Source: Serendipita indica DSM 11827 (Eukaryota; Basidiomycota; Agaricomycetes; Sebacinales; Serendipitaceae). From it: DNA of 64,000 bases. The notes beneath the pieces are model-generated. The model was not told the origin of the DNA and did no database searches. It worked only from the letters and a program-made list of their open reading frames with translations. Both the position numbers and the translations under genes were made by a program. This document shows, piece by piece, positions 1-11,644 of this stretch. The DNA is taken from assembly GCA_910890315.1 (NCBI GenBank), contig CAJVGD010000005.1:310001-374000 (forward strand), written 5' to 3'. Positions within the stretch are counted from its first letter, which is position 1; each line of letters opens with the position of its first letter.

Positions 1-230
1 GGGTTATGTTAACAGACTGTGAAGGTATGTCGCTTGGACAAGTGGCATTACCTATTCTATATCAGTGTGCTGATCGCGTCTCCATACCATGACGTACTGC
101 CAGTTCCCACAGAATCGCCTGCACGTCCACGGCTTGGGGGACCAAGATCAAGATCATCTTTGCAAGATTAGAACTTGCTTCTCCAAATAGTAGAATGACC
201 AACCATTGTGGGAATTTACTACGTTTTGGA

Positions 231-2106
231 TTAGAATCTGATTTGCACCGGGCAAAGTAACTCACCGGCATCTTGAGAGCTTTGGAGAGGGTGTGGAATA
301 GAATCTAAAGCAGTGGGCCATAAGAATAGGAAAGAAACCAAACGAGTTACGGTACCTTGTGCAAATGTGACTATGGCTTTGGCCTTTGGTGTCGGTTTGA
401 AGATTAGCCCTTTCTCCCAAGGAATTTTGTTGGCCTGGTGCTCCGCGAAGAAGCTCAACCAATGTTCCAGATGTGCCTTTGTCACGGCCTTCGGTGTGAA
501 GGGAAGAGGAATGGGTACCTCACATCCACTGTCGTTAGTCTTGGGAAAGTAGTCAATCCACGCAATGTCGGCCAACTTGCTCTCCAGCAAGGTCCAGGGA
601 ATAGGAGCGTCAATGTTATGAGCTCGGCCAACACGAACTAGGCACTAAGTTAGGTTGTTGGATGTGCCAATGTGCGCGTACCAAGGCGATTAGCAGTCAA
701 GAATCAGACAAGGGTCTTGTTCTTGTGGTGGTTCTCAAAACCCCCATTATTGATCTCTTCAACCAAGTAGATACCATCACGTATGTCATATATAGTTAGT
801 ACCACATCTCCATGAGCCACCTTGTATGGAAGTTTGTCACCCTCCTGTGGTAAGTTGACAGCTATTTTCCTGATCTTCACCTGACGGTGGTCCTTCGATG
901 CATTTGCTCTCCGCTTGCCTGCCTGACTTGACTCAATATCAAGGGCGGAATTACGGGTAGCATTTGATGATGACAGTTCATTGGGTTCGTCGATATTCTG
1001 CACTAGGGAATCATTAGTTTTTGCACATACAACAAAAGATGACAAACATCCTTCACCATGTTCCAACCAGAGATAATTTGCATACTTTTGAGGCAATGCC
1101 TGGATAGGCCGAGATTTTGGTTCGAACTTCGCCTGCCAATCTGGTAGTGAGAGTGCCTTCCTCGGTTTGATATCAAATCTACGGCCAATTAGATAACCAA
1201 GCCAGATAAGAGAGTGTTCGACATACATCTTTGCCTCTGGCGGTGCTCCTTGAGGGCCTGGAACAAAGACGGTGCAAAATGCTGGCCAGCCAAAGGCGTC
1301 GTAAGTGTCTTCCATTAACGAGGAGAAATGGGCCTCGACCAGAGCGCGCTGGTGCCTATAATGATGTCGTAAGGATCACTTTTCGAACTATGAAACAACC
1401 TTACACAAAGGTCATTAGTTTCAAATGTTGTTAACATGAAGTGTATATATCCACAAAACCTTCCCATACGTTCATATCATCGTCTTCCAGAGGGATAGGA
1501 ATTGCTGTCGGCATGGCCAGGCGGCGAGCGACAAGTTCACGCATCTCGTCTGTAACTTGATCATTGTTGCCAATGACAGCACGGATTCTCTGCGGATTCT
1601 GTGCAGATGTTGCATATTTCCACAATTTACTGGCATTTGACACTGGCGGTGTATAACGATTCTTGCGACGTGATAAATTGATGCGGTATCCTGTACGCAA
1701 GTGATGAACAGAGTCCATGTCCACATTATCATCGCTCTCCGAGGCGTCTACAGGTGCTTGCTTGTGTGGTTTCCTGATTGCAGGTTGCTGTCGAACCACC
1801 TGTAAAGCCTCGATATGTGTCAGCATTGAGTCCCAGCATATTACCATTTACCTGTTCATTGCCATCTGTGTCTTCCTCGCTCTCACAATCAGACATGGGC
1901 CGGTCCGACTCAAAGTTGTTACCAATAACCCTGTGTTGGTCTTGCTGGCTGTTGATACCGACTAGAGCATTTTCAGCATGATAAAAATTCCATATACGCG
2001 CATCCACACCTTGTTGTGAGCAATCATCGCTCAGTCCGTTGATCTCGTTGAGGTGTTGACCACTAACGGAGTGATCACCATTGAAAGGTACTTGCTGATG
2101 CATCAT
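231..2106 (-). CDS. unrecognised multi-exon gene (hypothetical)
   Basis: I do not recognise this protein. Open frames on the minus strand chain through plausible short introns. Exon 1852-2106 (starts MMHQQVPF) joins exon 1431-1799 through a 52 nt GTAAAT..ACAG intron. A further block at 704-1315 (MEDTYDAFGW..) joins about 231-642 (CLVRVGRAHNIDAPIPW..) through a GT..AG intron of about 65 nt. The junction between the first two exons and the 704-1315 block is not resolved, so these could be two genes. The protein is rich in Asp/Glu/Asn early on, has a basic stretch (KRRANASKDHRQVKIRK) in the middle, and a Trp-rich C-terminal part. There is no signal peptide or TM. The 3' end near 231-350 may splice onward. 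It sits beside repeat DNA, so association with a mobile element is possible, but no transposase motif is visible. Confidence 0.4.
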
Positions 2107-3824
2107 TTGTGATGTTTAAGGATTGTATGCCTGGTTTGTGGGCCCGTATGGCAAGGTGGCTGGGTAAGACGGTAAGGGGGGCCAACCAGTGTTGCTCTAT
2201 TGCCAGACTGAGTCGTGCTGACTGGAGATAGGTCCCTTAAGATGAGTTAGCAAGCTAATTCATACGATCAATATTATGTCCGTACCAGATTTGCAGCAAT
2301 TGTCATCGCTGCGAGGTGTCTGGGGCGTGGTTGCATGATATTTGGATGCTCATTGTTCGAAAAGATGGTTAGATACGATCAAGCAAGTGATTTAGGGCTA
2401 ATCTGCTTAAGTCCCTCGAAGTCCACCGTGCCACCACAGGCCAAGTTGTTAAATTAGCCATGAATCCACGGCGAAATTGCCGTGACGTGTGGCTGACATG
2501 CATCTTGTCAACCAAGAAATTTCTTGGCATCACGTTGACTGGATAAAGACTTACCATGACTTCAATCGATTCAGCGAACAAGCCACCAGCTTGTATGTGT
2601 TTTCAGTGAGATAAAAAACACCTTGTACGATATCACACGTCGTCAAAGTCTATTCAAGCGAGTCAGGGGGGGCACTCCGGCCTTCGGGCCTTCCTTCCGA
2701 CGGGACACCACGGTAAGATGGTAAACGGCCTATACAATATCGCACGTCGTCAAAGTAAGGCTATTCAAGCGGGTCGGGGGGACACTCCGGCTTTCGGGCC
2801 TTCCAATGAGCCTTCCGACGGGACACCACGGTAAGATGGTAAACAGCTTATACAATATCGCGCATCGTCGTGGTTAGTCTATTCAAATTAGTCGTGCCAC
2901 TTGCGTGCATGGGTCTGGCCATCAGGGTCGCTTCGACCTCCGGGCCTGAACTATCAAGTCTTTGTGACCAATTCGCCTATGATAAGCCAGGCAAGCTAAC
3001 AGCATTCTTGAGCGCAATGGATAGTGAGAAACCCTGGGGACAATAACATTACATAAACTGGAGCTTAGTACTATCCATAACGCATAGATGGTAAAATTGC
3101 GGCATAGTGGTGCCATGTCGGACGAGCGTCTCCAGGTGACCTTAGGGAACATCTTAGCAGAGGTGTCGTGAATGCACAGATCTGGACTAGGTTGGTCTTT
3201 GTTTGTAGGGATATCACACCGTGTCACGGCATTACTGCTGTGGATTTCCGGGGATTCCACAGGAAACCTGCACTTATGTTCTTAGTGACTTCGTGCAGGT
3301 TTGCTCTGTACCTGACTGCCATAGGTGACTGATTGGGGCGTAGCTATAGCCATCTATCCGGCAGGACAGTTTCGTCGGGTCCAAGTCAAGCTCGCCATCT
3401 GAATCTGCGTGTTCCTTGTGGGGACGCATCAACTAAGCCTGTGCCCTCTCTGGAGTCCGGCGGGCATGACCAGATGGTAGTGCCAGGGTGCATCAAGAAA
3501 ACCGTCTGAGTGTGTATTTTTGTGTAGAAACATGTAGCCTTGTGTAGCCCAGATAGTGACTACCCAAGACTATATGCGTCTACACAGATTTCAGTTGGGT
3601 GAGCTCAACCTTGATAGTTATATATTAAATTTAGCTAAATAATGCATATAACTAATGGCCATTGACATTATATGAACAAGGAGCGTTGTGTATAGGCGCT
3701 ATCTGAATCGACGAGTCTTCCGATACATTTGGGCAGTGCTCGGACCATCACGAGAATAAACTCAATGTATATAGCAAGCTTCGCTCATCAGTGTGACAGT
3801 TGACATGTTGATATGATGTTATGA
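2107..3824. other. gene-poor interval
   Basis: About 1.7 kb in which I see no convincing gene. The short open frames on either strand have no splice partners, no compositional signature and no similarity to neighbours. It holds the tandem repeat at 2622-2900. The last part (3600-3820) is AT-rich and runs straight into the truncated family A relic, with no recognisable remains of that gene's ectodomain. Confidence 0.6.
2622..2900. repeat. tandem repeat, about 2.5 copies, 107-118 bp unit
   Basis: Copies begin at about 2622, 2729 and 2847. Each opens with a TATACAATATCGCACGTCGTC-like block, then TATTCAAGCG, a G-run, a CTCCGG..TTCGGGCC stretch, and GGACACCACGGTAAGATGG. The second copy carries an extra block of about 11 bp, which explains the 107 versus 118 bp spacing. 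The third copy decays after about 50 bp. The CCGGCCTTCGGGCC-type core could form a small hairpin. It is non-coding and of unknown origin. Confidence 0.8.
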
Positions 3825-4397
3825 GAGCCCATCCGTGCACCAGGGAGGGTTCTAGATTGGATTGCAGCCCTGATCGTCCTTGGAGTGCTACTACTTGTGG
3901 TTCTGACGTTTATTCCTATCTGGTCCAGACAAAGAAGACGCCAGGACCAGTATGTTGGGAAAGATACTGTGAAAGCGCCACTAGCCAGCCCCTTGCATAT
4001 TAGCCGAAGCACTATTGGAGATGAACAAAAGAATGAGAAGGATGTTCAAAAACTTGTGCGTCCCAGTTGGACGATATTTAGATTGGAGTCATTGCTGATA
4101 CGGCGGTCTGGGGCAGCCCTATCAGCTTCACCTTCAGCCTCTAATTCTTCCTGTTCTACCAGTGAGCAGAGTGTTGCCTATGTCTCCTCCGAAAACTGGA
4201 CGGAGAAGAATTTCTGCGCAAAGAGACAAGAGGATATACAATTATCTCACGAGGAACTAGGACTGGTATTTCAACGTGCTAAAGGGCTCAGAGCTCTGGC
4301 GGGGATCGGGAAGACGCCACCGCTTGAAGACATAGAAGGGGACAAGCTGGAAGCATTGGTGCGAAGTTTGACAGACAGAAGAAGGGTGTCAGCCTAG
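3825..4397 (+). pseudogene. 5'-truncated relic of the family A membrane protein
   Basis: The open frame 3825-4397 holds only the end of a family A gene. It encodes a hydrophobic helix (DWIAALIVLGVLLLVVLTFIPIW), a basic stop-transfer RQRRR, a Ser-rich tail of about 120 residues, and the family's conserved C-terminal motif (LSHEELGLVFQRAKGLRALAG ... LEALVRSL). The three intact paralogues place this last exon after four others coding the signal peptide and ectodomain. None of these can be found in the 1.7 kb upstream, and there is no ATG ahead of the TM helix in frame. It is most simply a copy that lost its 5' four exons. The tail frame is still open, so the loss may be recent, or a shortened membrane-tail protein may still be made from an unseen exon. 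Confidence 0.8.
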
Positions 4398-4879
4398 ACT
4401 GTAGGGGGATGTAGCTAATACACTGAGTGTATATCTGGATGTAATATACATTTGGAATGTATAAAGAGCGGTACCAAGTCCATCCGTCGTCACCCTTCTA
4501 GCCAGCCATTCAATGATCGGTCGGAGCAGGTTTGCTCGATATACGCTGCGGTTATCATTGGCCACTTTTTTTGCAATGGTATAGAGGACGGAAGCATGAT
4601 GTGCAGAATCTCGCTCGCTCCCATGATACCCCAGCAAGGACCTCAAGAATATAGACCAGGATAGTTTATTGAATGAAATCGACTAGCCTTCGTTATAGAG
4701 TAGGTCTGCTGTTTCTATGAGATTTTGGATTCACTGACCGACGCAATAAGACCATTCAGCCTCACGAACTATATGTATATGAAATCTTCAAAACAGTCCT
4801 ATTGTAACCTAGGACAGTTTTAAATACCTCAGGATTGGTGGCAAGCTTTCGACGGACTTAACGGTCTTTGCCAATACTG

Positions 4880-4886
4880 TATAAAA
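4880..4886 (+). promoter_or_regulatory. TATA box of family A gene 1
   Basis: A TATAAAA match lies 80 bp upstream of the ATG at 4966. This is a normal distance for a fungal gene with a short leader. Confidence 0.6.
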
Positions 4887-4928
4887 GGGTCCATGCGGTC
4901 GACGAGAATTTATCCATGACAACACTTG

Positions 4929-4942
4929 GACCCGACCACGAC
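4929..4942 (+). promoter_or_regulatory. leader block shared with family A gene 2
   Basis: The 14 bases GACCCGACCACGAC occur here 23 bp before the ATG at 4966. They occur identically at 12101-12114, 27 bp before the ATG of the paralogue at 12142. The surrounding leader is otherwise divergent. The block is either residual homology from the duplication or a retained 5'UTR/promoter element. Confidence 0.5.
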
Positions 4943-4965
4943 ACCCTGTATTGCCTTCCGTTCAC

Positions 4966-6953
4966 ATGAGCCTCTGGAGGCTTGTGGCTCATGTACTTGG
5001 GCTGCTCGCATTGGCCGTTTCTGGTACACATGGCTCGAGCGGATGGTTAGCAATGGCTGTCAATAGGGACGGATTTGTTCATTACGACGATAAATGGACG
5101 AATAGTACCTATTATGTAGAAGCAAACTCGACAGGCGCCGAACTTCTTTTTGCATACAACGGTGCGCTTGTTTTTTTTCCCTGTTTCCATATGCTTGACA
5201 GAGATTTATAGGATATTCTGTCGATGTAGTTACTCTATACCACCATGCTGTCCACCCAACATTCGACATTTATCTAGACGGCCGTGCCATCGAGCCCAAC
5301 AATATGACCGTGACTTCATCCCTAAACTCTTCGGATCCAAGGGAGGCAGAAACCAACGGGATTATAAGCGTCGGTGATGCCCCCGGTGATCATCAACTTC
5401 TTTTGCGCACGACCTCCTCCGTGGTCGTTTTTCTCACAGGGTTCGAGTAGGTAAACTTCTGCGTCATACGAACGCGTTTCTCATCCGACCTAGAATTCAC
5501 TTCAACTCAAGCTCCGCTCGCTCAAGTACATTTGGGCTGTACGCCGGTAATATCCCCCAAGAGGCATCTTATGTCGATAATACAGGCGATGTTGTGGCAT
5601 ACTCGCCCGAGGGCTGGGACTTGGGTGCACACAAGACCCTTGCAAATAACAAGACGCTTTCGCTCACAAGCACCCCTGGCGCATGGGTGGAAGTCTTGGT
5701 AGACGCGCGCGGCGATCCTAGTACATGGTATAGCCTTCCGATCAATACCAACTTAGCGTCTTCTCACTCACGCTCACAGGCTATATGGTATGATTTCTCA
5801 AGAGTCCTCTTGGGCCAAAGCGCAGTTGTTCAGAGTCGACGATTATGATAGAATACCGAGCAAGGAGGACATCATTCGTGTCGGCGGTGACGAATCTCAC
5901 AAACCTCTAGACTCACCTATCCATCAAGTACCTTTGTATTCTACGGGCAAACTCGAATCCACCAAGGCTTATATTATCCGCTTGACTCTCCTCAACGGCA
6001 CACTGTCGTTTGACTTTGCCAGGTATACTTGCCTATTCACTTTCTGGTCCAGTCTGCTCTAACACCTACCCAGAAGCCAATCCCAGTTTTTCTCACCCAA
6101 GTGGTTTCTCCAACGTCCACCCAAAGGAATTAGCCTCAGTCTGGAAACAATCCTGATAGCCACTATTCTTCCAATCATATTTATTGCGCTTTTCGCTATT
6201 CTGGGCTGTATTGGATGGCGTCGCTATCGACAGAGTCGCGAAAGAATACGGGTCGGAAAGCGACGGTCACGTCCGCAGTTCGTTGGGAAAACCACTGTCG
6301 CTGGAAAGGAATTATCGTTGATGATACCCATTCCATTCGACTCGGACATACTTGCTCCCACGAGATCCTATACACCCACGGGCGCGACAACACCAGCCGG
6401 TGTCTCTGCTACATCGACGAATACGATTCCAGGCTCCAGATTCTTCCAAAACCACAATCCTAAATTGAGGTTGCGGGGGGAGGTCCTGGATAATAATGAG
6501 GGTGCTGGCTCTGTGGTCGCCCTCATGCTGACCAATACTGGGAACCGGACGGCCGTACATGGAGTCTCAGACGCGTCCAGCTACGAGTTTGAGTCGGAAT
6601 CTGGAATACCTGCCGAGGAGAATGAGAATTCCGGGTTGGACGGATCGCTCCGCTTCTCGGCCACGACCTCCTATATCCCCTCGACGAGCGAGGTCGAATC
6701 CTTTATGGAACCTGCAAGTGTTCCGTCGGCGCAAATTACCGACAACAATGGAGGGGGGGAAGCCGCTATAGAGCCTTTGATGCTGACGCATGAGGATCTG
6801 GCGCTGGTATTTCAACGGGCAACCGAGTTGCGTGCACTGCATGGATCTGCAAATCCGGCGGATTTGGAGAAGTTGAACGAAGGCCAACAAGCGGAACGAT
6901 TAGAAGCGCTCGCGCGACAGTTGGCCGGCGTATCAGCATTAGCGGACAATTAG
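4966..6953 (+). CDS. family A single-pass surface protein 1
   Basis: Exons 4966-5161, 5212-5446, 5494-5727, 5780-6022 and 6074-6953 give 595 residues. The start is the first ATG (MSLWRLVAH..); an open extension upstream uses only TTG. Residues 1 to about 22 are a signal peptide. The ectodomain runs to about residue 320, with several N-x-S/T sites and the motifs NRDGFVHYDDKWTNSTYYV, DIYLDGR, GDHQLLLRTTS, QESSWAKAQ and LTLLNGTLSFDFAR. A TM helix lies at about 329-351, followed by basic residues and a disordered tail. The tail ends in the conserved LTHEDLALVFQRATELRALHG..LEALARQLAG motif. Intron positions and phases match the paralogues at 12142 and 23058; exons 3 and 4 are the same length as in the former. 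The ectodomain recalls the beta-sandwich carbohydrate-binding-like ectodomains common in Agaricomycete membrane proteins, but I cannot assign a named domain. A receptor or sensor role is inference. Confidence 0.85.
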
Positions 6954-7735
6954 GACTTTTTACTATGGACTTGGTGTATCATTAGAATCAATTCTTTTAT
7001 CAATCTGGACGAATTGAGTGCGGACGTTTGGCATTGCTAGCGGGATTTTGCATGGCCCATCGCTACCGAAAGGTTGTCAGACGCCGGGACCGAGCTCCGC
7101 CTTCCTCGATACCGAACAGGAATCCACTGTCAGCGATTCATGGTAAATCACTCCATCTGGGGGCACATAACGAGGTTCAACGAGTTTGGGACCGGGTGGT
7201 GCCATGGATCAGACCTTTTTGACATCTGGGCGTTGCAATGCCGCTATCCTCGTATCCATCGCGTGTGAGAGAATTCGCGACTCTGACTTTTTTGGGCCCA
7301 GAACTCCGCAATTAGATGTAGCGGAGGCCAACCGCGACAGCGGAGTCGTTTGGTTAACGTAAGTGCGTTAATATAGCAAGCTTTCGGGAGGAAGACTCGG
7401 ATACGCATGCGCCAGCATTCTAGATCAACCGATTCCTTCGGTGGTGTATCAGGAGTGAACCGTTGGTAACTCTTGCAAGATCACTCCATCTGCGCTGCAA
7501 ACTACTCTACCTATTTCCTGACCTTTGCTGCTCATCAATGAAGAAGAATACAAGGCAAAAATCAGTCCCCTTAGCCCTTGAACAAAGCGCCTCCGTGCTG
7601 GAAGACACGTCGGGTGGCGTTTGGCAGGTGTATATATATCAGGGAAAGCTCGGCTCTAGTAGCCCTCCTTTATACGCGTCTTGATCCCGAACACGTTCTC
7701 TCTTTGATCTCGAGTCGCTCTCTAGCTGGCCAAGC
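6954..7735. other. intergenic region with TATA box of WSC gene 1
   Basis: No gene is seen. The short frames here lack splice partners. A TATATATAT run at 7631-7639 lies about 97 bp before the ATG at 7736 and is the likely core promoter of the WSC gene. A weaker AT-rich block lies near 7365-7385. Confidence 0.6.
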
Positions 7736-10700
7736 ATGCTGGCCATCGCCATTCCTTTAATCCCTCTCCTCCTTACCCACACCGTACGTGCGGCTTCCGT
7801 CGTTCTGTCCTACAACGACTGGAACTCTGTTGGATGCTATGAGGACGACGTCGGTGCTCGAGTGCTCCCTCACGCACAGGCAGTCTCTGGCGGGATGACT
7901 GTCGAGAAATGTCTGGATGCTTGTCACACCAGCGGATACGCCTTTGCCGGACTTGAGTGGAGCCAGGAGTGCTTTTGTGGCTCCGTTCTTCCTCCTACAC
8001 CTGCTACAGATGGTCGTTGCAACATGCCTTGCCAGGGTAAGTGCCTTGTCTGACTTCGAGGCTCGCTGGTTGACCTTCAACCTCTAGGTGACGATAATGA
8101 AATCTGTGGTGGTGGTCTTGGCCTTACGGTATATCAATACAACGGCTCCGGTCCCTTTCCCCCCTCTGGCCCATCCAACCTCGCATCCTACAGCGGCTAT
8201 GCGTATGACAATTGCTACGTCGACTCAGTAGCCAACAGAGTATGTCTCTTTCTAATTTGGCCATCACAGTCTCTCACTTTGCCCAGGTCTTGCCTCACCA
8301 ATTGGGCGTCTCCGGCGGTATGACCATTGAAAAGTGTATCGACACTTGCAAAGGTGCTGGATATGCGTATGCTGGTGTAGAGTATGCCCACGAGTGCTTC
8401 TGTGGCGACGTAGCACCAACGCAAGTAGCGGACGATGGCCGATGCAACATGGTATGCGAAGGTGGGTACCGGCCGAGCGTACAGGCTTGATACTTATCCC
8501 CTCTAGGTAACAACAGCGAAATTTGTGGTGGTGGAAATGGTCTCAGCGTCTACACTGGCACGCCTTTGCCCCCATCCAACCCGAGTAGTCTTTCTAACCT
8601 TGCGACGTACAAGACGTGGGAGTATGACACCTGCTATGTGGACTCGGTCGTGAATCGAGCGCTCCCCGTTGGCGTCGCCGTCTCTGGCCCGATGACCATC
8701 GAAAAGTGCTTGGACGCCTGTCATGACGCTGGCTACGGCTACGCCGGTCTCGAGTATGCAAACGAGTGCTATTGTGGTGATACTCCTCCGACAGAAATAG
8801 CTAATGATGGTCGCTGTAATATGGCGTGCGCCGGAAACGCCAACGAGCTCTGCGGCGGTGGCAATGGCCTGAGCGTGTACCAATCGACCACTTCTGTCAC
8901 GCCTCCGGAACCGATCGACTCTTACGGTGGAAGGTCGTTTGCTGGCTGCTACAAGGACGCTGTCGACGCCCGAGTGCTTCCAAACCGAGTTGCCTTGGAG
9001 CACGGTAGCGATCAAACAATCGAGACTTGTATCGACGCTTGCAATGCTCTCGGATACGTCTACGCAGGGCTCGAGTACGCAAACGAGTGCTGGTGTGGAA
9101 ACGTCAAGCCCGAAGATCGTGCCACAGATGGCAGATGCAACATGGCGTGTGCTGGTAAGTTTTGTTTCTGCGTGATAAAAGGCTAGTACTCACAGAGCTT
9201 CTCTCGTAGGTAATCATCAGGAGCGTTGCGGAGGACCTAATGGACTCGATGTCTACGAGACCTCAACTGGCGCCACTCAAACTGAAAGCGCTACTCAGAC
9301 AGAGAGTGCATCGGAAACCGAGAGTGCATCCTCTACTGCCACTGAGGTTGCAACGGAAACCGAAAGTTCATTCTCAACTGCCACAGAAAGCTCCAGCCAG
9401 ACCGAGAGTGCATCGGAAACCGAGAGTGCATCCTCTACTGCCACTGAGGTTGCAACGGAAACCGAAAGTTCATTCTCAACTGCCACAGAAAGCTCCAGCC
9501 AGACTGAGAGTGCATCGGAAACCGAGAGTGCATCAGAAACCGAGAGTGCATCGTCAACTGCGACCGAAAGTGCTTCAGAAACCGAGAGTGCGTCTTCGAC
9601 TGCCACCGAGAGTGCATCGGAAACCGAGAGTGCATCCTCAACTGCCACAGAGAGCGCTTCCGAAATCGAGAGCACTTCCTCAACTGCCACGGAAAGCGCT
9701 AGCCAGACCGAGAGTGCATCCTCGACTGCGACCGACACCCCTTCAGAAACCGAGAGTGCATCGTCCACCGCGACTGAAAGCGCCAGCCAGACTGATAGTG
9801 CAACCGAAACCGAAAGTGCATCCTCGACTGCCACCGAAAGCGCGTCCTCAACTGCCACCGAGAGTGTATCGGAAACCGAGAGTGCATCGTCGACTGCGAC
9901 CGAAAGTGCTTCAGAAACCGAGAGTGCGTCCTCGACTGCCACCGAAAGTGCTTCAGAAACCGAAAGTGCATCGTCGACTGCCACCGAAAGTGCTTCAGAA
10001 ACCGAGAGTGCATCGGAAACCGAGAGTGCATCCTCAACTGCCACAGAGAGCGCTTCAGAAACCGAGAGTGCGTCCTCGACTGCCACTGAGAGTGCATCGG
10101 AAACCGAGAGTGCATCGTCGACTGCGACCGAAAGTGCTTCAGAAACCGAGAGTGCATCGTCCACCGCGACTGAAAGCGCCAGCCAGACCGATAGTGCAAC
10201 CGAAACCGAAAGTGTATCCTCGACTGCCACCGAAAGCGCATCGGAAACCGAGAGCGCGTCCTCAACTACCACAGAAAGCGCCAGTCAGACGGAGAGTGCC
10301 TCAGAAACCGAGAGTGCGTCCTCGACTGCCACAGAAAGTGCTTCAGAAACCGAAAGTGCATCGTCGACTGCGACCGAAAGTGCTTCAGAAACCGAGAGTG
10401 CGTCCTCGACTGTCACCGAGGGTGCATCGGAAACCGGGAGTGCATCCTCAACTGCCACAGAGAGCGCTTCGGAAACCGAAAGTGTATCATCCACTGCGAC
10501 AGAGAGCGCTTCAGAAACCGAGAGCGCGTCCTCAACTGCTACAGAAAGTGCCAGTCAGACCGACAGTGCGTCAGAAACCGAGAGTGCCTCTTCGACAGCA
10601 AGCCCTACCGAGACCACGGTTGTCACAGATTTTACAACTACGACGGCAGTTATCGGTACTTTCACGACAGCTACCACTATTGCTACCGTAGTTGAGGGAA

Positions 10701-11644
10701 CTGGATCGTATGCAGAGACGATTACGACGACCACGGATGTTGTTGTACCAGCGACGTATACGACCACAATTGTCGCACCATTGACGATCACTACAACCAC
10801 GGTTGTCCCATACACGACCACGACCGTTGTAATCAATGGCGTGACACTGACGAGCACAATCGCCACTCCAGTCGTCGGTAGCACGACTGTTGTTGTGCCT
10901 ATTGTTGGATCTACGACACAGGCAGTTCCTCTGACCGGCTCGACAACCGTGCCCATCCCACTAACCCGTTCGACAACCAACTATTTCCCGGTCACAACGA
11001 CGACGCCGGCTACCGTACCCGTCACAACAACCTCCTTGTCGACGAAGACCTTCACCTACACGAGCAGCGTCATATCCAGCTTTACCGTCTATGACGTTAA
11101 CACTAATCCACGCACTCCCATCACCCTGCGCACGAGTACTATTCTCACCACTCTCTTCGCGCCAGTTACGACGACAAGTACGCAAGCAATTCCCTTCACC
11201 ACGAGTGTTGCAACTGTCAGACCTCTCACGCTCACGGCGAGTGATATTGGCTACTTTACCACGACGTCTTCGTCTATCCAAGCGGTCCCAACCACGTCCG
11301 TTGCCGTCAACACTTTCCCAACCGTCTCGAGTAATGTTGCAGCCGTCACCGCTACATCAACCTATTATGTCCCGTACACGTCAGAGACGAGTGACTTCCT
11401 TCCAGTCCAGACGTCTTCCGTCAATGTTGGATCGTACACCTCGTCTTCCGTCGACATTGAGCCCGTTGCAGGTTCTACCACGGTTGTGACCGAGTATACG
11501 ACGACCTCGATTGGATATACTCCCTACACGACTACAGCGTACGACACCCAGGTGACGACGTTTGTGGCTGCCGTCCCCACGCCTATCACCGTCACCACTA
11601 CCTTTATCACCCGCATAGATGATGTGCAACCCACGGACACCTAG
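7736..11644 (+). CDS. family B secreted WSC-mucin protein 1 (four WSC domains)
   Basis: Exons 7736-8036, 8088-8239, 8287-8461, 8507-9154 and 9210-11644 give 1236 residues. A signal peptide (MLAIAIPLIPLLLTHTVRA) is followed by four WSC domains, each with the spaced cysteines and the TDGRCNM.C and CGGG.GL.VY signatures, up to about residue 440. Residues 447-890 are a degenerate ETESASSTATES repeat. After that comes a Thr/Val-rich region (TTTVVPYTTTTVV..) and a C-terminal block shared with the two paralogues (TASDI..FTTTSS.IQ, TSTYYVPYTSET, VTTTF.TR). No TM or GPI signal is visible at the end, so the protein is probably secreted and O-mannosylated. WSC modules are known as glycan-binding domains of yeast wall-stress sensors and fungal glucanases. 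A role in the cell wall or extracellular matrix is inferred. Introns after WSC1, WSC2 and WSC4 are phase 1. Confidence 0.88.
9276..10605 (+). repeat. Ser/Thr/Glu coding repeat inside WSC gene 1
   Basis: About 1.3 kb of imperfect short-period repeat coding ESASETESASSTAT-type units of roughly 42 bp, with local variants (ATEVATETESSFS, ATESSSQTE). A stretch near 9300-9400 is repeated almost exactly about 114 bp further on, so the array has grown at more than one scale. The repeat keeps other frames free of stops as well, which produces long spurious open frames on both strands. Confidence 0.9.

Noticed and set aside
7028-7268. Small overlapping plus-strand frames after family A gene 1
   Set aside because: Lie just past the stop codon, no domain or splice signal; probably 3' UTR and spacer.
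9295-10272. 325-codon open frame on the minus strand (ALSVAVEDALSVS repeats)
   Set aside because: It is the exact antisense of the Ser/Thr/Glu coding repeat of WSC gene 1. The repeat keeps several frames stop-free; there is no signal or splice context of its own.
9240-10691. 483-codon plus-strand open frame rich in Pro/Lys/Arg/His
   Set aside because: Out-of-frame reading of the same repeat. The frame joined by the phase-1 splice at 9210 gives the CGG.NGLDVY end of WSC4 and the mucin region, so that is the real one.
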